Part shown: piece after piece, positions 9,496 through 20,913 of the stretch
How positions within the stretch are numbered: the stretch's first letter is position 1
Layout: every line of letters starts with the position of its first letter
Assembly: GCF_014200405.1 (NCBI RefSeq)
Contig: NZ_JACHBQ010000001.1
Coordinates: forward strand, 1,922,001-1,986,000
DNA length: 64,000 nt
From: Cryobacterium roopkundense
GTDB lineage: Bacteria; Actinomycetota; Actinomycetes; Actinomycetales; Microbacteriaceae
Direction of reading: 5' to 3'
Made by a program: the position numbers and the translations under genes
The notes under the pieces: generated by a model
The model's database searches: none
What the model saw: only the letters and a program-made list of their open reading frames with translations
What the model was told of the DNA's origin: nothing

Positions 9496-10296
9496 CTAAC
9501 GGCCGACGTGCTTCTGGAACCGCACGATGCTGGAGAATTCGGCGATATCGAGGCTTGCGCCTCCCACGAGAGCGCCGTCCACATTGGGTTCGCGCATGTA
9601 CGCCGCGATGTTGCCCGACTTGACCGACCCGCCGTAGAGGATTCGGGTTTTGTCTGCAACGTCCTGGCCGAGGGTCTCCTGCAGCACGGCGCGCAGCTGG
9701 GCAGCAACCTGCTCGGCCTGCTCAGGCGTTGCCGCCTGACCGGATCCGATTGCCCAGACCGGCTCATACGCCACAACGATGTCCGCGGCATTGGACACGT
9801 TCGCCAGTGCGGCGCGCAACTGGGCAACGGGAACTGCGCTCGGGCCGTGCAGTTCGAGATCCGCCGCGGTCTCCCCCACGCAGATGATCGGCACGAGGTT
9901 GTGCTTCAGTGCGGCCGCGATCTTGGCCGACACCTGCTCGTCGGTCTCGTTGTGAAGAGTGCGACGCTCCGAGTGGCCGATGATGACGTACTGGCACTCG
10001 AGCTTCGCCAGGAACGCGCCCGAAATCTCCCCGGTGAACGCGCCGGATTCCTGAGCCGACACATCCTGGGCGCCGAAAGCGAGGTCGAGCTTGTCGGCTG
10101 AAATAAGCGTCTGCACGGATCGAAGATCGGTGAACGGCGGGAAGACTGCAACCTCGACGGCCGTGAAGTCGTGCCCGGCGTCCTTGAGGTTCCAGGCCAG
10201 TTTCTGCACGAAGGCAATGGCCTGGAGGTGGTCCAGATTCATCTTCCAGTTGCCGGCGATGAGGGGCGTGCGTCGAGCCAAACCGTTAACTACCAT
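9496..10296 (-). CDS. tpiA: Triosephosphate isomerase
   Basis: Interconverts dihydroxyacetone phosphate and glyceraldehyde-3-phosphate. The 266-residue TIM barrel has all three catalytic residues: Lys18 in GNWKMN, His108 in IIGHSERR and Glu178 in VAYEPVWAIGSG, plus the phosphate loop YGGSVKSGN. The ATG at 10296 overlaps the pgk stop (ATGGTAG), and GGAGGT, located inside the pgk 3' end, is 6 bases upstream, so pgk and tpiA are translationally coupled. Confidence 0.97.
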   Translation of the reverse strand: MVVNGLARRTPLIAGNWKMNLDHLQAIAFVQKLAWNLKDAGHDFTAVEVAVFPPFTDLRSVQTLISADKLDLAFGAQDVSAQESGAFTGEISGAFLAKLECQYVIIGHSERRTLHNETDEQVSAKIAAALKHNLVPIICVGETAADLELHGPSAVPVAQLRAALANVSNAADIVVAYEPVWAIGSGQAATPEQAEQVAAQLRAVLQETLGQDVADKTRILYGGSVKSGNIAAYMREPNVDGALVGGASLDIAEFSSIVRFQKHVGR

Positions 10297-11501
10297 CCGA
10301 GGACCTCCAGTCCTGGCAGGCGCTTGCCCTCGAGAAACTCGAGGCTCGCGCCGCCGCCGGTTGAAATGTGACCGAACTGGTCATCTGTGTATCCGAGGAT
10401 GCGCACGGCCGCGGCGGAATCTCCGCCACCGACCACGCTGAGGCCGGACACCTCGGTGAGAGCCGCGGCAATCGTGCGGGTGCCTTCGGCGAATGCCGGG
10501 ATCTCGAACACGCCCATCGGGCCGTTCCAGAAGACGGTCTTCGACGTGCGGATGATCTCCGCAAACGCTGCGGCCGTGTCCGGCCCAATGTCGAGGCCCA
10601 GCCCGGCTGCGCCGAACGGAGTGTGTTCGATCGCATCGGCGGCTGTAATGACGTGCTCCGCGTCCGCACCAAATTTCGATGCCACAACGACATCGGTCGG
10701 CAGAACAATCTTGACACCCAGACGGTCCGCCTCGGCGAGGTAACCGCGCACGGTGTCCAACTGGTCTGTTTCCAGCAGGCTGGCACCGACGGAGTGGCCC
10801 TGGGCCGCGAGGAAGGTGAAGAGCATTCCACCGCCGATCAGGAGCGAGTCGACGCGCGGGAGCAGGTGACCGATGACTCCGAGCTTGTCGGAGACCTTCG
10901 AGCCTCCGAGGACCACCGTGTAGGGCGCCTCCGGCTTTTCGGTGAGACGGTCGAGCACGTCGAGTTCTGCCGCGATGAGCAGACCCGCAGCGCTCGGCAG
11001 AATCGCCGCAAGGTCGTAGACGCTCGCCTGTTTGCGGTGCACGACACCGAAACCGTCGGAGACGAACGCGTCGCCGAAAGCCGCGAGCTGAGCCGCGAAC
11101 GCTTCGCGTTCCGAGTCAACCTTGCTGGTCTCTCCGGGGTTGAACCGGAGGTTCTCCAACACGACGATGTCACCGTCCGCGAGCCGGGAGACAGCATCCG
11201 CTGCGGCCGAACCCACGGTATCCGCGGCGAAAGCCACGGGGCGTCCGACGAGCTCACTCAGCCGTGCCGCAACCGGGGCCAGGCTGTACTTGGCGTCGAA
11301 AGCTCCGTCAGGGCGCCCGAGGTGAGAGATGATCACCACGCGGGCGCCCTGGGCAAGCAGCGCCGTGAGGGTTGGCAGCGACGCCCGCACGCGGCCGTCG
11401 TCTGTGATCTGGGCGTCTTTCAACGGAACGTTCAGATCGAAGCGGACGATGACCCGCTTGCCCTGGAGCGCGCCCAGGGAGTCGATCGTGCGAAGTGTCA
11501 C
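10290..11501 (-). CDS. pgk: Phosphoglycerate kinase
   Basis: Makes ATP from 1,3-bisphosphoglycerate. The 403-residue protein shows the family motifs RFDLNVPL near residue 20, SHLGRPDG, VLGGSKVSDKLGVI, NGPMGVFE and GGGDSAAAV. The GTG at 11501 gives the canonical N-terminus (TLRTIDSLGALQGKRV); the longer frame would run into gap. No clear Shine-Dalgarno is seen, and the start is only 11 bases from the gap stop, so translation probably depends on ribosomes leaving gap. Confidence 0.96.
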   Translation of the reverse strand: MTLRTIDSLGALQGKRVIVRFDLNVPLKDAQITDDGRVRASLPTLTALLAQGARVVIISHLGRPDGAFDAKYSLAPVAARLSELVGRPVAFAADTVGSAAADAVSRLADGDIVVLENLRFNPGETSKVDSEREAFAAQLAAFGDAFVSDGFGVVHRKQASVYDLAAILPSAAGLLIAAELDVLDRLTEKPEAPYTVVLGGSKVSDKLGVIGHLLPRVDSLLIGGGMLFTFLAAQGHSVGASLLETDQLDTVRGYLAEADRLGVKIVLPTDVVVASKFGADAEHVITAADAIEHTPFGAAGLGLDIGPDTAAAFAEIIRTSKTVFWNGPMGVFEIPAFAEGTRTIAAALTEVSGLSVVGGGDSAAAVRILGYTDDQFGHISTGGGASLEFLEGKRLPGLEVLGW

Positions 11502-11512
11502 TGCGCGGCCGG

Positions 11513-12636
<1,124 letters not shown>

Positions 12637-12650
12637 AAGAGGCCAGCACG

Positions 12651-13277
12651 CTACGAGAGTAGCAGGAGGCCGTTCGTCTTCTCACGAGCGACGGTGAAGC
12701 GCTCCTGCACGTTCGCCCAATTGGTGATGTTCCAGAACGCCTTGACGTAGTCTGCACGCACATTGCGGTAGTCGAGGTAGTAGGCGTGCTCCCAGACATC
12801 CAACATCAGCACGGGCACGATGCCGGCGGCGAAGTTGGACTGCTGGTCGAAGAACTGCTGCACGATCAGCTGCTGGCCGATGGAGTCCCAGGCGAGGACA
12901 GCCCAACCGGAGCCCTGCACGCCCAGCGCCGCCGCAGTGAAGTGTGCCTGGAACTTGTCGAAGGAACCGAAGAAATCATCGATCGCCGCCGCGAGCTCGC
13001 CGGTGGGCTTGTCTCCGCCATTCGGGGACAGGTTGGTCCAGAAGATCGAGTGGTTGACGTGGCCGCCGAGGTTGAAGGCGAGGTCCTTCTGCAGCTTGTT
13101 GACGTTGGCGAGGCTTCCGGAGTCGCGGGCTTCCTTGAGCTGCGCGAGTGCGGTGTTCGCTCCCGTCACGTAGGCCTGATGGTGCTTGCTGTGGTGCAGC
13201 TCCATAATGGCGCCGCTGATGCTGGGCTCAAGCGCCGAGTAGTCATAGTCGAGCTGGGGAAGGGTATATTCAGCCAT
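12651..13277 (-). CDS. sodA: Superoxide dismutase, Mn/Fe family
   Basis: Converts superoxide to oxygen and hydrogen peroxide. The 208-residue protein has metal-ligand motifs with His in [13 protein letters not shown] and NHSIFW, and the signature [13 protein letters not shown] near residue 166. There is no signal peptide, so it is cytoplasmic unless exported by a non-classical route. Mn versus Fe preference cannot be decided by eye. The ATG at 13277 follows AGAGGAGAC. Its position between whiA and gap probably has little to do with either; the 110-base 5' region contains a hairpin. Confidence 0.95.
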   Translation of the reverse strand: MAEYTLPQLDYDYSALEPSISGAIMELHHSKHHQAYVTGANTALAQLKEARDSGSLANVNKLQKDLAFNLGGHVNHSIFWTNLSPNGGDKPTGELAAAIDDFFGSFDKFQAHFTAAALGVQGSGWAVLAWDSIGQQLIVQQFFDQQSNFAAGIVPVLMLDVWEHAYYLDYRNVRADYVKAFWNITNWANVQERFTVAREKTNGLLLLS

Positions 13278-13299
13278 TGCTTGTCTCCTCTTGAGTGAT

Positions 13300-13324
13300 G
13301 CCTGCGGACGATTCCGCCGCAGGC
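13300..13324 (-). promoter_or_regulatory. Hairpin in the sodA 5' leader
   Basis: GCCTGCGG (13300-13307) and CCGCAGGC (13317-13324) form a perfect 8-bp stem with a 9-base loop, 23 bases upstream of the sodA ATG and just 5' of its ribosome-binding site. No T-run follows on the minus strand. It could be the whiA terminator, since the whiA stop is 65 bases upstream, or a 5'-UTR stability element for sodA. Confidence 0.5.
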
Positions 13325-13388
13325 GTTGTAAGCGACTTTTTCAGTCTAGTCAGGTGGTTTGTTCAGACTCTGAATGCGTCTTCAGACG

Positions 13389-14393
13389 TCATTTGGGGGA
13401 CGCGTCATCCGGGTGCACGTCGTCGGGGTGCACGGGAAAAGGAACGTCAGTTCCGGGAATTCCCCTGTCGACAGCTTTCTTGTCCGCCATCGCGAGCAGC
13501 CGCCGAATGCGGCCGGCCACGGCGTCCTTCGTCATGGGCGGATCGGCGTGGTGGCCGAGCTCGTCCAGGCTCGAGTCGCGGAAGCTCAGGCGCAACTCGC
13601 CGGCGTACCGCAAGTGCTCGGGAATGTCCTCGCCAAGAATGTCCATGGCGCGCTGAACCCGTGCGCAGGCGGCAACTGCGGCCTCGGCCGACCGGCGGAG
13701 GTTGGCATCGTCGAAGTTGACCAGGCGGTTCGCGGTCGCGCGAACCTCCCGACGCTGACGCAGTTCCTCCCAGCTGAGCACTGTGTTCTGTGCACCCATG
13801 TGCACGAGCATCGCGCCGATGGCGTCGCCGTCGCGGATGACGACACGATGCACGCCACGAACTTCCCGTGCCTTGGCCGCGATGCCGAGTCGACCTGCTG
13901 CGCCGACGAGCGCCATTGCCGACTCGTTGCCGGGGCAGACGATCTCGAGGGCCGCAGAACGTCCAGGGTCGGTCAGGGTGCCATTGGCCAGAAACGCACC
14001 ACGCCAAACGGCAGCGATTTCTTCCTTCGAACCCGTTGTCAGTCGATTCGGCAGGCCTCGGATCGGCCGTCGGCGGGCGTCGAGGAGCCCGGTCTGTCGA
14101 GCAAGGGTTTCGCCGCCCTCGATGACACGAACGAGGTAGTGATTCGTGCGTCGAAGTCCCGACGCCGCGATGACCTGAACATCGCTTCGAACCCCGTAGA
14201 GCTCGGCGAGGTCTTTCCGTACGCGACGGGCGAGGATCGCCGTATCAAGTTCCGACTCGATAGCGATGCGGCTGCTGATCAGGTGAAGTCCGCCGGAGAA
14301 CCGGAGGATTGTTGCGAGCTCGGCCGCGCGTACGGTGGTTTTGGATACCTCAACGCGGGAGAGTTCGTCTTTAACGTCGGCGGTGAGTGCCAA
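13389..14393 (-). CDS. whiA: DNA-binding sporulation/cell-division regulator WhiA
   Basis: WhiA proteins combine an N-terminal LAGLIDADG-like domain without nuclease activity and a C-terminal helix-turn-helix, and control division genes in actinobacteria. The 334-residue protein opens with [15 protein letters not shown] and contains the family segments [32 protein letters not shown] and FDDANLRRS. The TTG at 14393 is chosen because homologues begin at this point; an in-frame ATG four codons upstream is the alternative. It follows rapZ directly, without the yvcK gene that often lies between them. Confidence 0.93.
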   Translation of the reverse strand: MALTADVKDELSRVEVSKTTVRAAELATILRFSGGLHLISSRIAIESELDTAILARRVRKDLAELYGVRSDVQVIAASGLRRTNHYLVRVIEGGETLARQTGLLDARRRPIRGLPNRLTTGSKEEIAAVWRGAFLANGTLTDPGRSAALEIVCPGNESAMALVGAAGRLGIAAKAREVRGVHRVVIRDGDAIGAMLVHMGAQNTVLSWEELRQRREVRATANRLVNFDDANLRRSAEAAVAACARVQRAMDILGEDIPEHLRYAGELRLSFRDSSLDELGHHADPPMTKDAVAGRIRRLLAMADKKAVDRGIPGTDVPFPVHPDDVHPDDASPK

Positions 14394-14475
14394 TCGTATT
14401 TCCATTCTGTTGTTCGGGCGGTGCTGGGGCGGCCGCTGGGTGACCAACGGCCGTGCGAGGCAGTGGCGCCCTTGC

Positions 14476-15351
14476 TTATTCGCGTCCGAGGTCGCGGTGT
14501 TTGATGTTCACCACAACGCCGGGAAGTTTTTCGAGCCGGGATCCGAGCTCCCTGGCCATGGCGACGGAACGGTGTTTACCGCCCGTGCACCCGATACCAA
14601 TGGTCGCATGCCGTTTGTTCTCCCGCTGGTAACCGGCGAGCACGGGTTCCAACGCGGCGGCATAGCGATCGATGAATTCGCCTGCTCCTTCCTGGGCCAG
14701 CACGAAGTCACGCACCTCGGCGTCCTGCCCCGTGTGCCCTCTCAGTTCGGGGATCCAGAAGGGGTTCGGCAGGAATCGAGCATCGGCGACCATATCGACG
14801 TCCGTTGGAAGGCCATACTTGAAGCCGAAACTCATGATCGTGACCTGCACACCAGCCGTGCCTTCGGCCGCGAACAGCTCAGTTGTCGCCGTGGCAAGCT
14901 GGTGAACGTTGAGGTCCGACGTGTCAATGACGATATCACTGGACTCACGAACCACGAGGAGCCGGGCGCGCTCCGCCGAAATCCCATCAAGCAACGTTCC
15001 CTCGCCCTGCAGCGGATGCGGACGTCGCACGGACTCGAATCGACGCACGAGCACATCGTCCCGAGCCTCGAGGAAGACAACGCGAACCTGAATGCCACTG
15101 CGCAGGGACTGCACGGTCTCACGAAAATCTCCGAACAGGTCCCGGCCACGAATATCAACGACGGCTGCGATTTTCGGCAGGTTCGTGCCGGCGCGCTCAA
15201 CCAGTTCCACGAGCGGCCGAAGCATTTGCGGGGGAAGATTGTCGACGACGTACCAGCCGAGATCCTCGAGCGCGTTCGCCACGGTCGAGCGTCCCGCCCC
15301 GGACATTCCCGTGACGATCAGCAGTTCCTGCTTGTCGGGATCCGTTGTCAT
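14476..15351 (-). CDS. rapZ: RNase adapter/nucleotide-binding protein RapZ
   Basis: P-loop protein of the RapZ/YvcJ family; in E. coli it delivers the small RNA GlmZ to RNase E, and its role in actinobacteria is less clear. The 291-residue sequence has the Walker A motif GMSGAGRS near residue 15, VVDNLPPQ after it, and the family's C-terminal signature [13 protein letters not shown]. The ATG at 15351 is used; a TTG at 15357 has a better-spaced GAAGG and could be the true start. It sits between uvrC and whiA in a conserved cluster. Confidence 0.92.
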   Translation of the reverse strand: MTTDPDKQELLIVTGMSGAGRSTVANALEDLGWYVVDNLPPQMLRPLVELVERAGTNLPKIAAVVDIRGRDLFGDFRETVQSLRSGIQVRVVFLEARDDVLVRRFESVRRPHPLQGEGTLLDGISAERARLLVVRESSDIVIDTSDLNVHQLATATTELFAAEGTAGVQVTIMSFGFKYGLPTDVDMVADARFLPNPFWIPELRGHTGQDAEVRDFVLAQEGAGEFIDRYAAALEPVLAGYQRENKRHATIGIGCTGGKHRSVAMARELGSRLEKLPGVVVNIKHRDLGRE

Positions 15352-15413
15352 TCTCAAATGCGCCTTCGGTCGAAGTTGATCAGACTCTCAAGCCTACCGA
15401 TCAGGCGGGGCAT

Positions 15414-17306
15414 TTATGCCCGCAGGTGGTGATGGATCGTGGCAGCGAGCTGCGGACCGACGCCCCGAACCTCCGAAATCGACTCCTCGGTGGCCTCTTT
15501 CAGCCGTGCAACGGATCCGAAATGCTGAAGCAGCACCTTGACCCGCGCGGGTCCGAGTCCAGGTATCTCACTCAGCACACTCGAAATATCCTTCTTGCGG
15601 CGGGCACGCTGGTGGGTGATGGCAAACCGGTGCGCCTCGTCACGAATACGTTGGATCAGAAAGAGGGCATCGCTGTTACGCGGGAGAATGACCGGGTAGT
15701 CGGAGTCGGGGAGCCAAATTTCTTCCAACCGCTTGGCAATCCCGCAGAGCTGGATGCCCGTGACGCCCGAATCGGCCAGCGCGCGCGCCGCGGCCGCTAC
15801 CTGGGGCTGCCCGCCGTCCACGATGAGCAGATTGGGCTGATAGCGGAATTTCTTGCGCTTCTGTTCGATCTGCTCCAGTCCGGTCGGTGAAGCCGGGTCC
15901 GGTTGCTGCTCATCGGACTCCGCGCTCGGTGCGAGGTAGGCCAGGCGGCGCATCAGCGTTCGGTAGATGGAATCGGTGTCGTCGGTGGATTCCGGAATGC
16001 TGAAGCGGCGGTAGTCGTCTTTTCGCGGGAGTCCGTCTTCGAAGACCACCATCGACGCCACAATATTGGTGCCGCTCAGGTGGGAGACGTCGTAACACTC
16101 CATCCGCAGGGGAGCAGCGGGCATGCCCAGAGCCTCCTGGATGTCTTCCAGAGCCTTGGATCGCGCCACAAAGTCGGAGCTTCGCCGAGTCTTGTAGAGC
16201 ATGAGGGCTTGCTTGGCATTCTGCGCCGCGGTCGCGAGCAGGGCGGCCTTCTCCCCGCGTTGCGCGGCCACGATGCGCACCTTGCGCTGCGAGATGCCGG
16301 CGAGCCAGGTTTCCATCGCCTCTGCGTCATCGGGCAGTTCCGGCACGATGATCTCGCGCGGCGGGACCGCGGCGCCGGTGTAGGCGGTCTGCATGACCGA
16401 GTCGATGAGGTCTCCGGTGGAGACATCGAGTTCCTTGTCGAGCATCCAACCGCGCACGCCCCTCACTCGACCGCCCCTCACGATGAACATCTGCACCGCT
16501 GCCGCCAGCTCATCCTGCTCGATCGCGAACAGGTCGATATCGACGGTGTCGCGGAGTACAACGGCGCTCTTCTCAAGGATGGCCGTGAGCGCCGTCACTT
16601 GGTCGCGGCGCTTGGCCGCGACCTCATAGTGTTGCTCCGCGGCGGCTTCCTTCATCTCGGCGGTGAGCTTGTTGATGAGCTTTCGGTCCTGCGATCCCAT
16701 GAAGCTGACGAACTGGTCTACCCGCGCCCGGTGTTCCTCTACCGACACATTCTGCGAACACGGGCCGAAACAGCGGCCGATTTGGCTCGCAAAACAGGGT
16801 TTTCCACTCTGCATCGCCCGTTTGTAATTGGCGTTGTTGCACGTTCTGATCGGGAAGGCCTTGAGCATGAGCTCGATGGTCTGCTGCACCGCCCAAACCT
16901 GGGGGTACGGGCCGAAGTACCGTGCACCACGGATGCCGGCCGTGCGGGTCATCAGCGCCCGCGGAGCTTCGTCTGCGAGAGTCACCGCGAGATAGGGGTA
17001 AGACTTGTCGTCCTTGAATTTCACGTTGAACGGCGGATCGAACTCGTTGATCCAGGTCCACTCCAGTTGCAGGGCCTCGACCTCCGTGCCCACGACCGTC
17101 CATTCGAGAGCTGATGCGGTTGTGACCATGCGGCGGGTGCGCTCGTGGAGACTGTGGAGGGGCGCGAAATAGTTCGCCAGCCGGGCGCGCAGATTCTTCG
17201 CCTTGCCGACATAGAGCACGCGCCCGGAATCGTCGCTGAAACGATAGACGCCGGGGGTCGTGGGGATCTCGCCGGTCCTCGGGCGGTAGCTCAATACATC
17301 AGCCAT
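15414..17306 (-). CDS. uvrC: Excinuclease ABC subunit C
   Basis: Makes both incisions around a DNA lesion in nucleotide excision repair. The 630-residue protein has, in order, a GIY-YIG domain ([20 protein letters not shown]), a cysteine cluster around residue 165, a UVR/UvrB-binding motif near residues 207-235, an RNase H-like 5' nuclease domain ([16 protein letters not shown] and [11 protein letters not shown]) and a C-terminal double helix-hairpin-helix ([17 protein letters not shown]). Its stop is 56 bases from rapZ and its start is 16 bases from the uvrA stop, so uvrA-uvrC are probably cotranscribed. Confidence 0.97.
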   Translation of the reverse strand: MADVLSYRPRTGEIPTTPGVYRFSDDSGRVLYVGKAKNLRARLANYFAPLHSLHERTRRMVTTASALEWTVVGTEVEALQLEWTWINEFDPPFNVKFKDDKSYPYLAVTLADEAPRALMTRTAGIRGARYFGPYPQVWAVQQTIELMLKAFPIRTCNNANYKRAMQSGKPCFASQIGRCFGPCSQNVSVEEHRARVDQFVSFMGSQDRKLINKLTAEMKEAAAEQHYEVAAKRRDQVTALTAILEKSAVVLRDTVDIDLFAIEQDELAAAVQMFIVRGGRVRGVRGWMLDKELDVSTGDLIDSVMQTAYTGAAVPPREIIVPELPDDAEAMETWLAGISQRKVRIVAAQRGEKAALLATAAQNAKQALMLYKTRRSSDFVARSKALEDIQEALGMPAAPLRMECYDVSHLSGTNIVASMVVFEDGLPRKDDYRRFSIPESTDDTDSIYRTLMRRLAYLAPSAESDEQQPDPASPTGLEQIEQKRKKFRYQPNLLIVDGGQPQVAAAARALADSGVTGIQLCGIAKRLEEIWLPDSDYPVILPRNSDALFLIQRIRDEAHRFAITHQRARRKKDISSVLSEIPGLGPARVKVLLQHFGSVARLKEATEESISEVRGVGPQLAATIHHHLRA

Positions 17307-17322
17307 GATGCTGGACGACGGG

Positions 17323-20190
17323 TCAACCCGCGGCCAGAACCTCCTTCAGGAACATGCCGGTGTGGCTCTTCTTGACCGTCGCCAGGTGCTCCGGTGTGCC
17401 GGTCGCGAGGATCCTACCGCCGCCGGAGCCTCCCTCTGGCCCCAGGTCGATGACCCAGTCCGAGGACTTGATGACGTCGAGGTTGTGCTCGATCACGATG
17501 ACGGTGTTTCCCTTGTCGACGAGGCTATTCAGCACGAGAAGCAACTTGCGCACGTCTTCGAAGTGCAGTCCGGTGGTGGGTTCGTCGAGAACGTAGACGC
17601 TCCGGCCGTTGGAGCGGCGCTGCAGCTCGGTGGCGAGTTTCACTCGCTGCGCCTCTCCACCGGAGAGCGTCGTGGCACTCTGCCCGAGGCGAACATAGCC
17701 CAGGCCCACCTCGACCAGCGTCTTCAGGAATCGGTGGATCGACGAAATGGGCTCGAAAAAGTCGGCGGCCTCGCTGATGGGCATGTCGAGTACTTCGGCG
17801 ATGTTCTTGCCCTTGTAGTGCACGGTGAGGGTGTCCCGGTTGTAGCGGTCTCCCCCACACACTTCGCAGGCGACATAGACGTCGGGCAGGAAGTTCATCT
17901 CGATCTTGATCGTGCCGTCTCCGGAACAAGCCTCGCAGCGGCCCCCCTTGACGTTGAAGCTGAACCGGCCGGGAAGGTATCCCCGGGCCTTCGATTCGAT
18001 CGTCTCGGAAAACAGGGTACGGATCTTGTCGAAGACGCCCGTGTACGTGGCGGGGTTGGAACGCGGGGTGCGCCCGATCGGGGCCTGGTCCACATGGATG
18101 ACCTTGTCGAGGTGGTCAAGGCCGGTGACCCGGGTGTGCTTGCCGGGCAGTTTTCGTGCTCCGTTGAGCCGGTTGGCGAGCACCCGGTACAGGATGTCGT
18201 TGACGAGGGATGATTTGCCCGAACCGCTCACGCCGGTCACGGCGGTGAAGGTGCCGAGCGGGAATGTCGCCGAGACCTTTTGCAGGTTGTTGGCCGAGGC
18301 CCCGGTTACGGTGATCACTCGTTCGGGATCGATCGGCCGACGTGTCGTGGGCGTCGCGATGGATTTGCGGCCCGCGAGGTAATCGCCGGTGAGGGAATTC
18401 TTGTTGGCGAGCAGGTTCTCGTACGACCCGGAGTGCACGACGTGGCCGCCGTTGACGCCGGCGCCCGGTCCAATGTCCACGATCCAGTCGGCGGTCTTGA
18501 TGGTGTCTTCGTCGTGCTCGACCACAATGAGGGTGTTGCCGAGATCGCGCAGGGTGATCAACGTTTCGATCAGACGGCGGTTGTCTCGCTGATGCAGGCC
18601 GATACTGGGCTCGTCGAGCACGTAGAGCACGCCGGTGAGTCCAGAGCCGATCTGGGTCGCCAAGCGGATGCGCTGCGCCTCGCCGCCCGAGAGTGTGGCG
18701 GCTGCGCGGGCGAGGTTGAGGTAGTTGAGTCCTACCCGGATGAGGAAGTCGAGACGCGCGCGAATCTCGCGGAGCACCTGCGCGGCGATGGCCGCCTCCC
18801 GGTCGGTCAGGACGAGCTCGTCCATGAAGACGCGCGCGTCGCTCAGGCTGAGCGCACAGACGTCGGCGATGCTCGACCCGTACACCGTGACGGCGAGCAC
18901 CTCCGGCTTGAGGCGTGTTCCGCCACAGACGTGACAGTCGACCTCCCGCAGGTATTCCGCCCAACGCTGGCGCTGGGTATCGCTCTCAGCCTGAAGGTAC
19001 TGGCGCTCGATGTAGGGCACGACACCTTCGAAACCAGAGGTGTAGCTCATCTCGCGGCCGTAGCGGTTCTTCCACTTCACCCGCACCTCGAAGTTGTCAC
19101 CGCGCATGACGGCGTTCTGAACCTCGGGAGTGAGACCTGACCACGGGGTGTCGAGAGAGAAGTCGAGGTCGCGAGCGAGCCCGTCGAGGAGCTTCTCGTA
19201 GTACTGGAACAGTCCCTTGCCCTGTGTTGTCCAGGGCAGCACGACGCCCTCGGCGATGCTGAGGTCGGGGTCGCCCAGCAACAGGTCTTCGTCGACAGAC
19301 ATGCGGGTGCCGAGGCCGGAGCACTCCGGGCAGGCGCCGAACGGAGCGTTGAACGAGAACGTGCGGGGCTCTATCTCGGTGAGCTGCACGGGGTGGTTGT
19401 TCGGGCACGACAGCTTCTCGGAATAGCTCTGCCACGCGGCATCGCCCTCACGGTCGATGAAGTTGATCTGCACGATGCCGTCGGTGAGCTTGAGAGCTGT
19501 TTCGAGGGAATCCGTCAGGCGGCTGAGCAGTTCCGGGCCGGCGACGAGGCGGTCCACGACAACTGAGATGTCATGCTTCTGTTGCTTCTTCAGGGCGGGT
19601 GGTTCGCTCAATTGGATTTGCGAGCCGTCGACGATAGCCCGGGAGTACCCCCCGCCGGCGAGTTCCTGGAAGAGATCGACGAATTCGCCCTTCTTCTGGG
19701 ACACCACGGGGCTGACCACCTGGTACCGAACGCCAGCGTCCAGCTCCATGAGCTGGTCCGCGATCTGCTGCACGGTCTGCGACTGGATGACTTCACCGCA
19801 GACGGCGCAGTGGGGAACACCGATGCGTGCCCAGAGCAAGCGCATGTAGTCGTAGATTTCGGTGATGGTGCCCACCGTGGAGCGCGGGTTGCGGTTGGTG
19901 GACTTCTGGTCGATCGAGACAGCCGGGCTCAGGCCCTCGATGAAGTCGACGTCGGGGCGGTCGACCTGCCCGAGGAACTGGCGGGCGTAGGCCGAGAGAG
20001 ATTCCACGTACCGACGCTGGCCCTCGGCGAAGATCGTGTCGAAGGCGAGCGACGATTTTCCGGAACCGGAGAGACCGGTGAACACGACGAGCGAGTCTCG
20101 AGGAATCTCGAGATCGACGTTGTGGAGATTGTGCACGCGGGCGCCGCGAACACTGAGCTTGGAACCGTTATTTACCTTCGTAATCGACAC
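17323..20190 (-). CDS. uvrA: Excinuclease ABC subunit A
   Basis: Damage-recognition ATPase of nucleotide excision repair. The 955-residue protein has two ABC ATPase modules, with Walker [14 protein letters not shown] near residue 31 and [13 protein letters not shown] near residue 645, each paired with an LSGGEAQR signature. Zinc modules are visible ([10 protein letters not shown] and [10 protein letters not shown]...[10 protein letters not shown]). The start is GTG at 20190. It is divergent from the PadR gene, leaving a 114-base intergenic region. No LexA-type box was identified there by eye. Confidence 0.97.
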   Translation of the reverse strand: MSITKVNNGSKLSVRGARVHNLHNVDLEIPRDSLVVFTGLSGSGKSSLAFDTIFAEGQRRYVESLSAYARQFLGQVDRPDVDFIEGLSPAVSIDQKSTNRNPRSTVGTITEIYDYMRLLWARIGVPHCAVCGEVIQSQTVQQIADQLMELDAGVRYQVVSPVVSQKKGEFVDLFQELAGGGYSRAIVDGSQIQLSEPPALKKQQKHDISVVVDRLVAGPELLSRLTDSLETALKLTDGIVQINFIDREGDAAWQSYSEKLSCPNNHPVQLTEIEPRTFSFNAPFGACPECSGLGTRMSVDEDLLLGDPDLSIAEGVVLPWTTQGKGLFQYYEKLLDGLARDLDFSLDTPWSGLTPEVQNAVMRGDNFEVRVKWKNRYGREMSYTSGFEGVVPYIERQYLQAESDTQRQRWAEYLREVDCHVCGGTRLKPEVLAVTVYGSSIADVCALSLSDARVFMDELVLTDREAAIAAQVLREIRARLDFLIRVGLNYLNLARAAATLSGGEAQRIRLATQIGSGLTGVLYVLDEPSIGLHQRDNRRLIETLITLRDLGNTLIVVEHDEDTIKTADWIVDIGPGAGVNGGHVVHSGSYENLLANKNSLTGDYLAGRKSIATPTTRRPIDPERVITVTGASANNLQKVSATFPLGTFTAVTGVSGSGKSSLVNDILYRVLANRLNGARKLPGKHTRVTGLDHLDKVIHVDQAPIGRTPRSNPATYTGVFDKIRTLFSETIESKARGYLPGRFSFNVKGGRCEACSGDGTIKIEMNFLPDVYVACEVCGGDRYNRDTLTVHYKGKNIAEVLDMPISEAADFFEPISSIHRFLKTLVEVGLGYVRLGQSATTLSGGEAQRVKLATELQRRSNGRSVYVLDEPTTGLHFEDVRKLLLVLNSLVDKGNTVIVIEHNLDVIKSSDWVIDLGPEGGSGGGRILATGTPEHLATVKKSHTGMFLKEVLAAG

Positions 20191-20253
20191 TCACTGAGTC
20201 TACGCAGCGCTGCTGACAGTCCCGTACAGGTATGGATCCTCCGGCGACCTGCC

Positions 20254-20269
20254 GAGTATGTATATACTC
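20254..20269. promoter_or_regulatory. Inverted repeat upstream of padR, likely PadR operator
   Basis: GAGTAT (20254-20259) and ATACTC (20264-20269) are perfect inverted arms with a GTAT spacer, in an AT-rich island between divergent uvrA and the PadR gene. PadR proteins commonly bind such AT-rich dyads in their own promoters. The adjacent TAATTATTATTAG probably includes the -10 region, so occupancy would block transcription. Confidence 0.65.
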
Positions 20270-20304
20270 AGTAATTATTATTAGTTCGAATTGTCGGAGG
20301 CCGT

Positions 20305-20913
20305 ATGTCCGTTCGCCAGAGTCTGCTCGCCATCCTCGATCAGGGACCGTGCTACGGCTACCAGTTGCGCGCCGAATTCGACCGGCGCACCGGGTCGACC
20401 TGGCCGCTCAACGTGGGCCAGATCTACAACACCCTCGACCGGCTCGAGCGGGACGGGCTGGTGCAGAAGGCAGATATCGACGCCGACGGTCAGAACTACG
20501 TGGAGATCACGGCTGCCGGACGCGCGGAGGTGGCCGAGTGGCTCGGCTCCCCCGTCGTGCGCACCATGGCCACCCGTGACGAACTCGCCATCAAGCTCGC
20601 GATCGCCGTCACACTGCCGGGCGTCGACATCTCTCGGGTCATCCAGGTGCAGCGCACCGCAACGATGCGTACCCTGCAGGAGCTGACCCGGACGAAGAAT
20701 ACGACTGCCGACCCTGAGTCTTCTGAGGAACTGGCGTGGTTACTCGTGATCGACTCCCTGATCTTCGCGGCAGAGGCCGAAGCGCGCTGGCTCGACCATT
20801 CGGAGAGCCGGCTCACTCGGGCGCGGGCCGCCGGCTTCGCTGCCCCGCTTCCACTCAACACCGACGTGCCCAAGCGCGGTCGCCCCGCGAAGACGGCGCA
20901 GCACAACGCATGA
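20305..20913 (+). CDS. PadR family transcriptional regulator
   Basis: The 202-residue protein has an N-terminal winged helix-turn-helix typical of PadR (SLLAILDQGPCYGYQLRAEF, then GQIYNTLDRLERDGLV) and a C-terminal helical dimerisation domain (about residues 95-185) ending in a basic tail. PadR regulators usually repress a neighbouring transporter and are released by a toxic ligand. The gene overlaps the ABC ATPase start by ATGA, so the three genes form one operon, presumably autoregulated through the dyad at 20254-20269. The ATG has GGAGG 6 bases upstream. The ligand is unknown. Confidence 0.9.
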   Translation: MSVRQSLLAILDQGPCYGYQLRAEFDRRTGSTWPLNVGQIYNTLDRLERDGLVQKADIDADGQNYVEITAAGRAEVAEWLGSPVVRTMATRDELAIKLAIAVTLPGVDISRVIQVQRTATMRTLQELTRTKNTTADPESSEELAWLLVIDSLIFAAEAEARWLDHSESRLTRARAAGFAAPLPLNTDVPKRGRPAKTAQHNA

